From Thalassotalea profundi (GTDB taxonomy: Bacteria; Pseudomonadota; Gammaproteobacteria; Enterobacterales; Alteromonadaceae), in NCBI RefSeq assembly GCF_014653195.1, contig NZ_BNAH01000014.1:1-64000 (forward strand): 64,000 nucleotides of DNA, read 5' to 3'. The notes beneath the pieces were generated by a model, which was not told the DNA's origin, did not search any database, and was given only the letters and a program-made list of their open reading frames with translations. This document shows positions 34,468 to 43,584 of the stretch, one piece after another (the stretch's first letter is position 1; each line of letters opens with the position of its first letter). Made by a program: the position numbers and the translations under genes.

Positions 34468-35368
34468 CTGATAATCTATTTTGCTCAACTAAACCGGCAA
34501 TACCTTGTAAGCCACCAGTATGAAGCAGTACTATGTGTTGATTAACGTTAAAGTAGCCATTTTCAAGCAAGTCTAAAAAGCCGAGTAACATTTTTCCTGA
34601 ATATATAGGCTCAAATTGAACGCCTGTTTCTTTTGAAAACTGCAATATCTTATTAGCATTATCAGTAGAAAACTTAGCATAACCGCCACCATGATAATCA
34701 TTTTCAATACTCCAACGGTGATGGCTTTTATTATCTTTGAGTAAGGTCTTAACTTCATTTAGTAAGTAATTGCTTTGCTTAAGGACAGCAATTCCTAATA
34801 TGTTATGTTGATTGTTATCTTGTTTTATTAAACCAGCTAGGGTACCACCACTGCCGACAGGGACTAATAAATGATCAAATGTTGTTTGTTGATTTAACTC
34901 GTTAATTATTTCACCTATACCTTCTAAAGCAAGTTGGTTACTACCGCCTTCAGGTACTAAAAAATGATCAGGGTATAATTGTTGAAGTGTATACAAGTAG
35001 TCTGTTTCGTGACGTTGACGATAGGTTTGGCGATCTACGAAAGAAAGTTGCATTCCCCAATGTTTTGCCCAAGAAAGGGTGTAATTATCCTGATTAATGC
35101 TTTCACCTCGTACAATAGCTAGGGCTTTTAGCTGTTGCTGTTGACATGCATAAGCAAGTGCGTGAAGATGATTTGAATAGCAACCACCAAAGCTTATGAT
35201 GCCCTTATATTGGTTTAACTTGGCATACTGTAAATTATATTTGAGTTTACGCCATTTATTGCCAGAAATAATTGGATGTATTTGATCGTCACGTTTAATT
35301 GATACTTTAACTTGATGCCTAGCAAATAATGGGTGGTTAAGAGTTTGTAGTCGAGAGATGTTTTTCAT
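34427..35368 (-). CDS. D-cysteine desulfhydrase / ACC-deaminase-like PLP enzyme
   Basis: 313-residue fold type II PLP enzyme. SIKRDDQIHPIISGNKWRKL contains the likely Schiff-base lysine (GNKWRKL), then FGGCYSNHLHALAYACQQ, VPEGGSNQLALEG and the phosphate-binding VPVGSGGTLAGL, as in the D-cysteine desulfhydrase/ACC deaminase family. D-cysteine breakdown to pyruvate, sulfide and ammonia is the commoner role in gammaproteobacteria; assignment between the two is not possible by eye. The gene lies inside the MSHA locus on the opposite strand, its tail (SEWPLPPAPPAW) overlapping the mshH 3' end, which looks like a later insertion. Confidence 0.85.
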   Translation of the reverse strand: MKNISRLQTLNHPLFARHQVKVSIKRDDQIHPIISGNKWRKLKYNLQYAKLNQYKGIISFGGCYSNHLHALAYACQQQQLKALAIVRGESINQDNYTLSWAKHWGMQLSFVDRQTYRQRHETDYLYTLQQLYPDHFLVPEGGSNQLALEGIGEIINELNQQTTFDHLLVPVGSGGTLAGLIKQDNNQHNILGIAVLKQSNYLLNEVKTLLKDNKSHHRWSIENDYHGGGYAKFSTDNANKILQFSKETGVQFEPIYSGKMLLGFLDLLENGYFNVNQHIVLLHTGGLQGIAGLVEQNRLSASEWPLPPAPPAW

Positions 35369-35426
35369 TAGCTAATGATGTTAATTTATTATTATTACTT
35401 TATTAACAACATAATACTGAAAAAAC

Positions 35427-35454
35427 TTGCGCAGGGCACCTAATCAGGGATAAT
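35427..35454 (+). promoter_or_regulatory. Candidate promoter of the mshI-led pilus operon
   Basis: TTGCGC at 35427-35432, a 16-base spacer, GATAAT at 35449-35454, 42 bases before the mshI ATG. The upstream gene points the other way, so a promoter is needed here. Confidence 0.5.
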
Positions 35455-35495
35455 GAAAGTAAGACAGTTCGTTTACACTAACAATAATATCGATA

Positions 35496-36398
35496 ATGTC
35501 ATTAAATATGCGACTAAGTAAATTATTTTCCAAATCAAATAAACAAAGTCAAATTGGACTTTGTTTTCGTCAGCACTCAATTGCCTGCTGTAGCGTCCTT
35601 GATGACGGTAGTATTAACTTTAACGAGTTAGCTGCGTTAGATAAAAATTACAGCCCTGCGTTAAAAAGCTTATCGAAAGACTTATCTTTGAGCGGACAAT
35701 GTCACCTAGTGTTATCTGCACAGCAAAGCCAAATTGTGCAAATCGACAAACCTAATATTCCAAATGATGAATTAAAAGAAGCGCTAAAGTGGCAGATTAA
35801 AGACTTAGTTTCTATTGAACCTAACGATATGGTACTTGATTATTTTGATGCTCCAATGACCTCAGGTGGTATTGAAAAGGTTCATGTGGTATGCGCTTCC
35901 AAGGCTGAATTATCTCCTTATGTAGAACAGTTAATTGATAATGGTTTTAGTGTGAAATCTATTTCAATTGAAGAGTTTGCTTTTAGCAGTTTAGTACCTC
36001 AAAGTGATGACGCCATTCTTTTAGTTTGCCAACAACCCAATGAAGAGATTTTATTGCTTATTGTGAAAAAAAATAAACTCTTCTTCTACCGTCGCCTCAG
36101 AGGTATGGCAAATATTGCCAGTAAATCTGAGGAAGAACTTAGCATGAGTGTTGTTGATGCTTTGAGTTTGGAAATACAACGCTCTACCGATTATTATGAA
36201 CGTCAGCTAAAACAGGCCCCAATTCGCTCAATTGAAGTGCTTATCCCGATGAAAAATGAAGCCTTTTTAGCGCGAAAATTAGCTGAAAATGCTCACGTAC
36301 CTGTGAATATTTTTACGGTCCCTGATGCTATTACTCACGCCCGAGATTGTAGTGCCTGTTTCGGTGCAAGTCAGTTAACTCATATGGAGGAATTATAG
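35496..36398 (+). CDS. mshI: MSHA biogenesis protein MshI (PilM-like)
   Basis: 300-residue cytoplasmic protein with the actin-like fold of PilM: IGLCFRQHSIACCSV, QIVQIDKPNIPNDELKEALKWQIKDLVSIEPNDMVLDYFD and SIEEFAFSSL. It would form the inner ring of the alignment complex together with the PilN/PilO-like proteins that follow. The frame has ATGs at 35496 and 35508. In some Vibrio genomes MshI is larger; here the PilN-like part is a separate gene starting five bases downstream. Confidence 0.85.
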   Translation: MSLNMRLSKLFSKSNKQSQIGLCFRQHSIACCSVLDDGSINFNELAALDKNYSPALKSLSKDLSLSGQCHLVLSAQQSQIVQIDKPNIPNDELKEALKWQIKDLVSIEPNDMVLDYFDAPMTSGGIEKVHVVCASKAELSPYVEQLIDNGFSVKSISIEEFAFSSLVPQSDDAILLVCQQPNEEILLLIVKKNKLFFYRRLRGMANIASKSEEELSMSVVDALSLEIQRSTDYYERQLKQAPIRSIEVLIPMKNEAFLARKLAENAHVPVNIFTVPDAITHARDCSACFGASQLTHMEEL

Positions 36399-36402
36399 CT
36401 AA

Positions 36403-37011
36403 ATGCCTAAATTAGCCATAAATTTACTTCAGCCTGAATTATTACCCAAACGCCCATTATTGTCGTTAGCCCGAGTAGTTTTTTTGTGGTGTGCGTTATT
36501 GATTTTTATGATCGCTTGGATGGTTTATAGTCAGATATCAACTGATAATCTTGCTCGACAATATCAACAAGTTAACCAGCAACAATTAGAGCAACAAAAA
36601 TTATTAGATGAGTTACAGCAAAAAGTAAGTAGTAATCGTGCAGACGCTAAATTACTCGAACGATTAAATAAATTAAAAGTGGTCTTGGCTAATAAAAAAG
36701 TGTTGCATAACCAGTTAACAGATCAATCACAAACCTATGCTGCTGGCTTTTCGTCTGCCATGACAGAGCTTGCTATGTTACATCATAAATCAGTGAGCCT
36801 TGAGCAAGTGAATATGAATCAAGGACAACTTAGCTTTTCAGGTGTAGCAAAAACAGCTGATTCAGTACCCCAATGGCTTGCCGGCTTTGAATCTTCTACC
36901 TTTCTCTCAGGAAAGCAATTTACCCACTTTAGTTTATCTGAAAATGAAGAGGGTCTGACGATGTTTAGCGTGAGTACAACAAAAGTTCAGCCTGTTAAAG
37001 GGGGCAATTAA
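36403..37011 (+). CDS. PilN-like MSHA assembly protein (second MshI-type gene)
   Basis: 202 residues, start MPKLAINLLQPELLPKRPLLSLARVV: the short cytoplasmic INLLP-like motif by which PilN binds PilM, then one transmembrane helix (about 22-44), a coiled coil (about 50-110) and a small periplasmic domain (SVSLEQVNMNQGQLSFSGVAKTADSVPQWLAGFE). It lies between mshI and mshJ, with a one-base overlap into mshJ (TAATG). Symbols for this gene vary between genomes (mshI1/mshI2), so none is given. Confidence 0.82.
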   Translation: MPKLAINLLQPELLPKRPLLSLARVVFLWCALLIFMIAWMVYSQISTDNLARQYQQVNQQQLEQQKLLDELQQKVSSNRADAKLLERLNKLKVVLANKKVLHNQLTDQSQTYAAGFSSAMTELAMLHHKSVSLEQVNMNQGQLSFSGVAKTADSVPQWLAGFESSTFLSGKQFTHFSLSENEEGLTMFSVSTTKVQPVKGGN

Positions 37012-37748
37012 TGAGTACCTTTTGGCGAGATTATAGTGATAAGTTCCAAGTAATTACTCCACGTGAGCAAATATTAGTTTTATTAACGGGTGTCGTTGCT
37101 ATTTCGTTTGTTTTATACAGCTTATTTATCGATGAAAATAGCATGCGTAGTGACACTTATTCAAAAGACATTAAACAAATTGAGTCAAATATAAAAGCAA
37201 AACAACAAACACTGAATATATTTGAACAAGCCTTATTGGAAGATCCTAATGAAGCGGTTAATGGCCAAATTGTTCAATATGAAAATAAACTTGAACAAAT
37301 AGATACCGCATTATTAAGTTTAACATCTGATCTCATTAACCCTATTCAAATGCGGTATGCCTTAATTGAGCTTCTCCAATTACAAAAAGGGGTGTCTCTA
37401 CTTGCTTTTGATGTCATTCCGGCACAACCTGTTTCTATAAATCCTGAAATAGCTAAAGCTGAGGTGAGTTCAGATAATCAACTGGAAAGTAATAAAACAG
37501 TTCAACCTCAAAACAATACCGATAATTTAGATAAAGACATACCATCACTGACTTTATATAAACATGGTATTAAATTGACGTTATCAGGTAATTATTTCCA
37601 ATTAAGAGATTACCTTTCTCAGTTAGAGCAATTAAAGTGGACATTTTTTTGGCAAAAGTTTGATTATAAATTAAAAGAATATCCTCAGAGTATTTTAGAG
37701 GTTGAACTATATAGCTTAAGCACTAAAAAGGAGTTTATAGGTGTATAA
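37011..37748 (+). CDS. mshJ: MSHA biogenesis protein MshJ (PilO-like)
   Basis: 245 residues with a cytoplasmic stub, one transmembrane helix (about 21-38, QILVLLTGVVAISFVLYSLF), a coiled coil and a periplasmic domain ending TLYKHGIKLTLSGNYFQLRDYLSQLEQLKWTFFWQKFDY, the PilO/MshJ signature. A Gln/Asn-rich linker (about 150-180) precedes the last domain. Overlaps the PilN-like gene by one base and mshK by eight. Confidence 0.85.
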   Translation: MSTFWRDYSDKFQVITPREQILVLLTGVVAISFVLYSLFIDENSMRSDTYSKDIKQIESNIKAKQQTLNIFEQALLEDPNEAVNGQIVQYENKLEQIDTALLSLTSDLINPIQMRYALIELLQLQKGVSLLAFDVIPAQPVSINPEIAKAEVSSDNQLESNKTVQPQNNTDNLDKDIPSLTLYKHGIKLTLSGNYFQLRDYLSQLEQLKWTFFWQKFDYKLKEYPQSILEVELYSLSTKKEFIGV

Positions 37749-38070
37749 ATTAATCACTTTTGTTACTACTTTAGTTTTTATGCTTACAGGGCAGGTTGTT
37801 GCACAAGAAGTGGATCCTACGCGTCCATTATCGGGTTCAAGTACAGTTGCATATCATCATGTTAAATCGACCATGCAATTACAGTCTATTGTTGATAACG
37901 GGGAACACTCAACTGTGATTATTAATGGCAAAGTGCTAAAGGTAGGTGATCGCATTGAACAGTATCAACTCAAGCAAATTAATAAGAAAAATGTGGTGTT
38001 GTCATCGCCAGATAAACACCTTGAGTTATCGTTATTTTCACCAATAGTGGCAAATCAAAATGAAAAGTAA
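37741..38070 (+). CDS. mshK: MSHA biogenesis protein MshK (PilP-like)
   Basis: 109 residues with signal peptide (about 1-21, VFMLTGQVVAQ) then EVDPTRPLSG and a small beta domain (LQSIVDNGEHSTVIINGKVLKVGDRIEQYQLKQIN), the pattern of MshK and PilP-type proteins that connect the inner-membrane complex to the secretin. GTG start at 37741, with AGGAG a few bases before, overlapping mshJ by eight bases and mshL by eleven. Confidence 0.86.
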   Translation: MYKLITFVTTLVFMLTGQVVAQEVDPTRPLSGSSTVAYHHVKSTMQLQSIVDNGEHSTVIINGKVLKVGDRIEQYQLKQINKKNVVLSSPDKHLELSLFSPIVANQNEK

Positions 38071-39745
38071 GTTAGGTATGAATAAATTGAAAAAAAGTGT
38101 CACACTCGCTTCCATTTTTATCGTTTTAATGGGATGTGAAAGTACGCCAGATGCGCCAACTGAAGTAAATCAAGCTTTAGATGAGGCAATTAGTGAGACT
38201 GATAAATCACAGCAGCCAAAACCATTAAGTCAGTTACCTAATTCCGTAAAGCAAGAATTAATGCAGCAAAATATGCAACAAGCAAAGCAAGGGTTACTGG
38301 CTGAAAAACGATTAGCAATAGCTGCCAATAGCGTTGACGCACAGCAATTTTTTGCAGCATTGGTGGAAGACTCTCCATATAGTATTGCTATTCATCCTGA
38401 TGTCAGCGGAACTATAAGCTTAAACTTAAAAGATGTCACATTAAGTGAAGCTTTTGATGTAATCGAACAACTATATGGCTATGAAGTTCGCCGTTCTGGC
38501 AGAGTTATTCAAATTTATCCAGCTGGAATTCGTACTGAAACAATCCCATTAGATTACTTGTTTGTGAAACGTTTTGGTACTTCTAGTATGCGTATTAATT
38601 CAGGCGGCGTTTCTGAAAACGACCCTAATTCTGGTACTAGTAATAACAATAATAGTAATAACAGCAATAACAATAGAAATAATAATAGTAATAATCAGAA
38701 TAACCAACAGCAAAATAATAACAGTGGTACTAACGTTTATACAGAAAGTGAATCTGATTTCTGGCTTGAACTTGAAGAAACATTATCTGCTTTGATTGGC
38801 TCTGAAAATGGGCGATCAGTTATTGTTTCACCTCAAGCTGGCTTAGTAACTGTTCGAGCTTTACCGCAGGAAATTTCAGCAGTAAAACGATTTATTACTG
38901 ATACGCAGGGCCATTTGCGTAGACAAGTGATTATTGAAGCTAAAATTATGGAGGTTACTCTTAATGATGATTATCAACAAGGGGTAAGATGGGATCAAGT
39001 GTTAGGCCATGCTGGTAGCACAGACGTTACTTTTTCAACTAGTGGCTCTATTGCGGGCAATGTTATTTCATCCTCTATTGGCGGCGTTACAGGTTTAAGT
39101 TTTTTAAATAAAGACTTTAGTGGTGTTATTGACTTACTTCAGACACAAGGCAATGTTCAGGTGCTCTCTAGTCCAAGAATTACTGCTACTAATAATCAGA
39201 AAGCGGTAATTAAAGTAGGAGAAGATGAATATTTTGTAACGGATGTTTCAAGTACTATTACTACTGGTACAGCCACAACAACCACACCTCAAGTTGAATT
39301 AACGCCATTCTTTTCTGGTATTGCTTTAGACGTTACCCCACAAATTGATGCTAACGGTGAAGTTATACTACATGTTCATCCATCAGTTACAGTAACCGAT
39401 GAACAAACCAAAACAATTCGATTAAGTAACGAAGATATTGTTTTACCATTAGCACAAAGTAGCGTGCGAGAATCAGATACTATTATTCGTGCTAAGTCTG
39501 GGGAAATCGTAGTGATTGGTGGTTTAATTGAAACTCGAAAAGTTGATTCTGAATCTAAAACTCCCCTTCTAGGTGATATTCCTGTTCTGGGGGAATTATT
39601 TAAAAGTAAAAGTAAGCTCACAGAGAAAAAAGAGTTAGTGATCATGCTTAAACCGATTGTAATTGGACAGGATACATGGAAAAACCAATTAAAAGATGCT
39701 CGTGCTTTATTAAAGGAATGGTTCCCTGAAGAAAGTGAAAATTAA
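38060..39745 (+). CDS. mshL: MSHA outer-membrane secretin MshL
   Basis: 561-residue lipoprotein secretin through which the pilus leaves the cell. The signal ends in LMGC (lipidation at about Cys26). The N-domain has VTLSEAFDVIEQLYGYEVRRSGRVIQIYP; the secretin core has RQVIIEAKIMEVTLNDDYQQGVRWD, VQVLSSPRITATNNQKAVIKVG and IVVIGGLIETRKVDSESKTPLLGDIPVLGELFKSK. Residues about 190-230 form an Asn-rich low-complexity stretch between N-domain and core. A later ATG at 38078 would still keep the lipobox. Overlaps mshK by eleven bases. Confidence 0.94.
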   Translation: MKSKLGMNKLKKSVTLASIFIVLMGCESTPDAPTEVNQALDEAISETDKSQQPKPLSQLPNSVKQELMQQNMQQAKQGLLAEKRLAIAANSVDAQQFFAALVEDSPYSIAIHPDVSGTISLNLKDVTLSEAFDVIEQLYGYEVRRSGRVIQIYPAGIRTETIPLDYLFVKRFGTSSMRINSGGVSENDPNSGTSNNNNSNNSNNNRNNNSNNQNNQQQNNNSGTNVYTESESDFWLELEETLSALIGSENGRSVIVSPQAGLVTVRALPQEISAVKRFITDTQGHLRRQVIIEAKIMEVTLNDDYQQGVRWDQVLGHAGSTDVTFSTSGSIAGNVISSSIGGVTGLSFLNKDFSGVIDLLQTQGNVQVLSSPRITATNNQKAVIKVGEDEYFVTDVSSTITTGTATTTTPQVELTPFFSGIALDVTPQIDANGEVILHVHPSVTVTDEQTKTIRLSNEDIVLPLAQSSVRESDTIIRAKSGEIVVIGGLIETRKVDSESKTPLLGDIPVLGELFKSKSKLTEKKELVIMLKPIVIGQDTWKNQLKDARALLKEWFPEESEN

Positions 39746-39778
39746 GCTTAATGATGACTTTATCAGTGACTCGCTAAT

Positions 39779-40684
39779 ATGTATCTTTATCATTTTGGTT
39801 TACGAGAATTACCTTTTACGTTAACACCGAATACGAATTTTTATTTAGGTTTAGCGCCTCACGATGAGGCGTTTGCCGTATTACTCACAGCTTTAAAAAG
39901 TGGCGAGGGTTTTATAAAGGTTATTGGTGAAGTTGGTACAGGTAAAACCTTACTTTGCCGGAAGTTGTTAAATGAAATACCTGAACACTTTGTGACAGCA
40001 TATATCCCTAATCCTTATTTAAAACCCGATGAATTAAGGCGAGCCGTTGCCGTTGAATTAGATGTTAAACAAGCACAGCGCATGTCAGTTCAGTTACTTA
40101 CCCAACGGATACAATCTCGGCTATTGGAGTTGCATAATGAAGGACGTTCGGTTGTTTTAATATTAGATGAAGCACAAGCATTGCCAGCAGAAAGTTTAGA
40201 AGCATTGCGCTTGTTTACTAATTTGGAAACGGAAACGCGAAAATTATTACAAGTTGTGTTGTTTGCGCAACCAGAATTAGATCAGCGTTTAGCCGAAAAT
40301 GCCTTTAGGCAGTTAAAACAACGTATTTCTTTTTCTTATCAGCTTCGGCCTATGAATGCTTGTGAGGTTGAAAGTTATATTCATCACCGGTTAAACATTG
40401 CGGGTTATAAAGGTGCCGCCCTATTTGATCATGCACTTTGTAAGAAAATAGCACAATTTAGTGATGGTATTCCCCGGTTAGTCAACATTTTATGTCATAA
40501 AATGTTGATGTTAAGTTTCGGAGAGGGCCAATATAAAATTACTCGTCAACACCTTTTAACGGCGGTTAAAGATACTGAAGGTACAGATCATAAATTAAAG
40601 CATCAAAACCTAACAACAATATTTGGTGTCGTTGTCTTAATCATGCTTTGTATCATAGTTTGGTTTATTGGAGTGCAACCTTGA
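39779..40684 (+). CDS. mshM: MSHA AAA+ ATPase MshM (ExeA-like)
   Basis: 301 residues of the ExeA/GspA-like ATPase group: FGLRELPFTLTPNTNFYLGLAPHDEAFAVLL, Walker A GEVGTGKTLL, Walker B SVVLILDEAQALP, a sensor region RKLLQVVLFAQPELDQRL and a C-terminal transmembrane helix (about 280-298). It may help insert or position the secretin. The stop overlaps the mshN start (TTGA). Confidence 0.93.
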   Translation: MYLYHFGLRELPFTLTPNTNFYLGLAPHDEAFAVLLTALKSGEGFIKVIGEVGTGKTLLCRKLLNEIPEHFVTAYIPNPYLKPDELRRAVAVELDVKQAQRMSVQLLTQRIQSRLLELHNEGRSVVLILDEAQALPAESLEALRLFTNLETETRKLLQVVLFAQPELDQRLAENAFRQLKQRISFSYQLRPMNACEVESYIHHRLNIAGYKGAALFDHALCKKIAQFSDGIPRLVNILCHKMLMLSFGEGQYKITRQHLLTAVKDTEGTDHKLKHQNLTTIFGVVVLIMLCIIVWFIGVQP

Positions 40685-41862
40685 GTGTTATCAATCAAAT
40701 GCTGAAAGACTTAGATAAACGTCAGCAAGAGCAGGTGAATCCCTTAACAGCTAATGCAGCTATTACAGATAGCAAGCCGCGCAGTCAGCGCTGGGTAATT
40801 ATTATTCTAATTCTGCTATTAATAATATCATTGGGGGTAATTGTTTGGCAGAAGTGGGGTATTCGTACGAACGAAACATTATCGAAAAACACCGTTATTG
40901 GAAATAATATAACGTCTGGTAATAATACAGTCCCTGATAAAGTAATGACTGAGAGTACATTGCCGGAGCAAGAGCAATCTAAAAAGCAAAGAGAAAAAGA
41001 TAATATAGAAACAATCGTTACTTCACCTAATAATGATAACGAGCCGAATATTATCGAAGCTGAAAATTTAGCGGCAACGACTGTTACAAAAAATGTGAAT
41101 GGTAACCTTGAGTCTGATCAGTCCCTGATGGCCCAACAAAAGCTCATTGAGCAAGAAAAACCTGAAATAAAGCAAAGTCTAGAAAAAATAGGGAGAGGAG
41201 AAAATAGAGAAGCCACTATTATTGTAGAGCAGGCAGAAAAAGAACTAGCGCAGTCAATAGAGCCTACCTTAACAATATCTCGTAGACAATTAACGCCTGA
41301 TCAACTTGCTATAAAAAAAATAGCACAAGCGGAACAAGCTATTGCAGATCAAGATATTAAAAGAGCAGAGCAGTTACTCGAAGAGGTGTTGTTAGTCGTA
41401 CCGTCACATAAGTTTGCACGTAAACAATTAGCTGCGCTATGGTTTGGTAAGCAATCTTATCAAGCGGCATTAAATTTATTATCACAAGGATTAGCGCTTG
41501 ATAACCAAGATGTTGAGTTTCGTTTAATGAAAGCCCGTATATACTTAAGTCAAGGGCAGACCAAATCTGCATACGACGAATTGGTCGTTTTAGATGATTT
41601 ACGGTTAGTAGAATATCAATCAGTATTAGCTTCTACAGCACAACAATTGAGCTTATTTTCGGCAGCAGAAAAAGCCTACAATATATTAACACAATTAGCG
41701 CCAAATATTGGCCGTTGGTGGTTAGGCCTAGGGATTGCACAAGACAGTCAAGGTTACTTTAAACAAGCCAAAATGAGTTATCAAAATGCATTAAAACTGC
41801 AAGATTTATCAAATGAAACAGCGCAGTTTGCAAAAAATAGAATAGTAGAGTTGGGAGAATAG
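40681..41862 (+). CDS. mshN: MSHA biogenesis protein MshN (TPR protein)
   Basis: 393 residues from TTG at 40681 (SVINQMLKDLDKRQQEQ, the usual MshN start), with GGAGTG six bases before; an upstream TTG at 40648 lies inside mshM and is unlikely. One transmembrane helix (about 40-60), a long charged low-complexity linker, and C-terminal TPR repeats (about 225-390; AIADQDIKRAEQLLEEVL, YQAALNLLSQGLALDNQDVEFRLM). Overlaps mshM by four bases and is followed by mshE after two. Confidence 0.87.
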   Translation: MSVINQMLKDLDKRQQEQVNPLTANAAITDSKPRSQRWVIIILILLLIISLGVIVWQKWGIRTNETLSKNTVIGNNITSGNNTVPDKVMTESTLPEQEQSKKQREKDNIETIVTSPNNDNEPNIIEAENLAATTVTKNVNGNLESDQSLMAQQKLIEQEKPEIKQSLEKIGRGENREATIIVEQAEKELAQSIEPTLTISRRQLTPDQLAIKKIAQAEQAIADQDIKRAEQLLEEVLLVVPSHKFARKQLAALWFGKQSYQAALNLLSQGLALDNQDVEFRLMKARIYLSQGQTKSAYDELVVLDDLRLVEYQSVLASTAQQLSLFSAAEKAYNILTQLAPNIGRWWLGLGIAQDSQGYFKQAKMSYQNALKLQDLSNETAQFAKNRIVELGE

Positions 41863-41864
41863 TC

Positions 41865-43580
41865 ATGGCTGCACCAAAGCTAAAAATGCGACTGGGAGAT
41901 TTATTAGTACATGAGCACATCATAACTAATGAACAGTTGATGCAAGCACTTAACAGCCAAAAAACGACAGGGCGTAAATTAGGGGACACCTTAATTGAGT
42001 TGAATTACATTGGTGAGAAGCAATTACTTGAGTTTTTAGCGCAACAACTTGATGTACCATTCCTAGATATTAGTCAACGCCGTATTCCAACTGAAGTTGC
42101 CAAGTTATTACCTGAAGTACATGCCAGACGTTTACGTGCATTAATTATTGAAGACCAAGGTGATGCTGTGCTTATTGGTATGAGTGATCCCGCTGATTTG
42201 AGTGGCTTAGATCAGCTTGAACAAATGCTTTCGCCTAAGCGTCTTAAACTTGCCGTTGTTATGGAATCTCAACTTTATGAAGCATTTGATGGTTTATATC
42301 GACGTACCGCAGATATTGAATCTTTTGCTAGTCAGTTAGGCGAAGAATATGAGCAAAGCTCTGACTTTGATTTATCTACATCTTTTATTGATGAAGGTGG
42401 TGATGCAACTGTTGGTAAGTTATTACAGTCGGTTTTTGAAGATGCTGTACAAATGCGAGCATCAGATATTCATATTGAACCAGATGAAAAACAATTACGC
42501 ATCAGGCAACGTATTGATGGTGTGCTGCAAGAAAACGTTTTAAAAGAAACCAAAATAGCATCGGCTATGGTTTTACGCCTAAAATTAATGGCGGGATTAG
42601 ATATTTCAGAAAAGCGTTTACCGCAAGATGGCCGATTTAATTTAAAAATTAAAGGCCATAGTGTTGATGTACGTATGTCAACAATGCCGATACAGTATGG
42701 TGAGTCAGTAGTTATGCGTTTGCTGGATCAAACGGAAGGCATTTTATCACTTGATGAAACTGGTATGCCTGAAGATTTAGTTGCTAGATTAAGGCATCAA
42801 ATTACACGTCCTCACGGTATGATTTTAGTTACAGGGCCTACCGGAAGTGGTAAAACAACGACACTATATGGCGCCCTAAGCGAGCTAAATCAATCGAGTA
42901 AAAAAATTATTACAGTAGAAGATCCGGTTGAATATCGTTTACCAAGAATAAACCAAGTACAAATAAACAGTAAAATTGATTTAACATTTTCAAGTGTATT
43001 ACGCACCGCATTACGTCAAGATCCTGACATACTTATGGTCGGTGAGATGCGTGATCAGGAAACCGTAGAAATAGGTTTAAGAGGTGCATTAACAGGTCAT
43101 TTAGTATTATCAACATTACATACCAATGATGCGATAACCAGTGCCTTACGTTTAGTTGATATGGGCGCGGCAGGTTTTCTTGTAGGTAGCTCTTTACGTG
43201 CCATTGTGGCTCAACGATTAGTACGTCGTATTTGTGAACACTGTGCAATTGACCATCAACCAACTAGCCAAGAACTATTATGGTTGAGTCATTTAGCAGG
43301 CGAACAGGCTAACACTGCTCAATTTAAACAAGGCAAAGGCTGTCAATCTTGTCAATATACAGGTTACAAAGGTCGTATTGGTGTATTTGAATTACTTGAA
43401 ATGAATGAGCCTATGATGGCGGCATTAAAACGAGATGATACTGAAGCCTTTACACAATTATCTAAAGAAAATCCAACCTTTCAACCCCTAGCATTGTCAG
43501 CATTTGATTATGCATGCAAGGGTATCACTACCGTAGAAGAAGTCCTACGTTTAGTGGAAACTGTTGATGTAACTGGGTAA
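41865..43580 (+). CDS. mshE: MSHA extension ATPase MshE
   Basis: 571-residue GspE/PilB-type hexameric ATPase that powers pilus extension. The N-terminus (MRLGDLLVHEHIITNEQLMQ ... KLGDTLIELNYIGEKQLLEF) has the two-repeat layout of the MshEN domain, which binds c-di-GMP; in the first repeat the usual glycine before the isoleucines is His. Walker A GPTGSGKTTT near residue 322, Asp box VEDPVEYR, Walker B DILMVGEMRD, His box HLVLSTLHTND and a tetracysteine zinc site (CEHC, CQSC) are present. Directly links pilus extension to the c-di-GMP level (family knowledge). Confidence 0.95.
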   Translation: MAAPKLKMRLGDLLVHEHIITNEQLMQALNSQKTTGRKLGDTLIELNYIGEKQLLEFLAQQLDVPFLDISQRRIPTEVAKLLPEVHARRLRALIIEDQGDAVLIGMSDPADLSGLDQLEQMLSPKRLKLAVVMESQLYEAFDGLYRRTADIESFASQLGEEYEQSSDFDLSTSFIDEGGDATVGKLLQSVFEDAVQMRASDIHIEPDEKQLRIRQRIDGVLQENVLKETKIASAMVLRLKLMAGLDISEKRLPQDGRFNLKIKGHSVDVRMSTMPIQYGESVVMRLLDQTEGILSLDETGMPEDLVARLRHQITRPHGMILVTGPTGSGKTTTLYGALSELNQSSKKIITVEDPVEYRLPRINQVQINSKIDLTFSSVLRTALRQDPDILMVGEMRDQETVEIGLRGALTGHLVLSTLHTNDAITSALRLVDMGAAGFLVGSSLRAIVAQRLVRRICEHCAIDHQPTSQELLWLSHLAGEQANTAQFKQGKGCQSCQYTGYKGRIGVFELLEMNEPMMAALKRDDTEAFTQLSKENPTFQPLALSAFDYACKGITTVEEVLRLVETVDVTG

Positions 43581-43584
43581 TTAA

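Noticed and set aside
38574..38795. Ile-rich open frame inside mshL
   Set aside because: Frame-shifted reading of the AAT/AAC-rich stretch of mshL.
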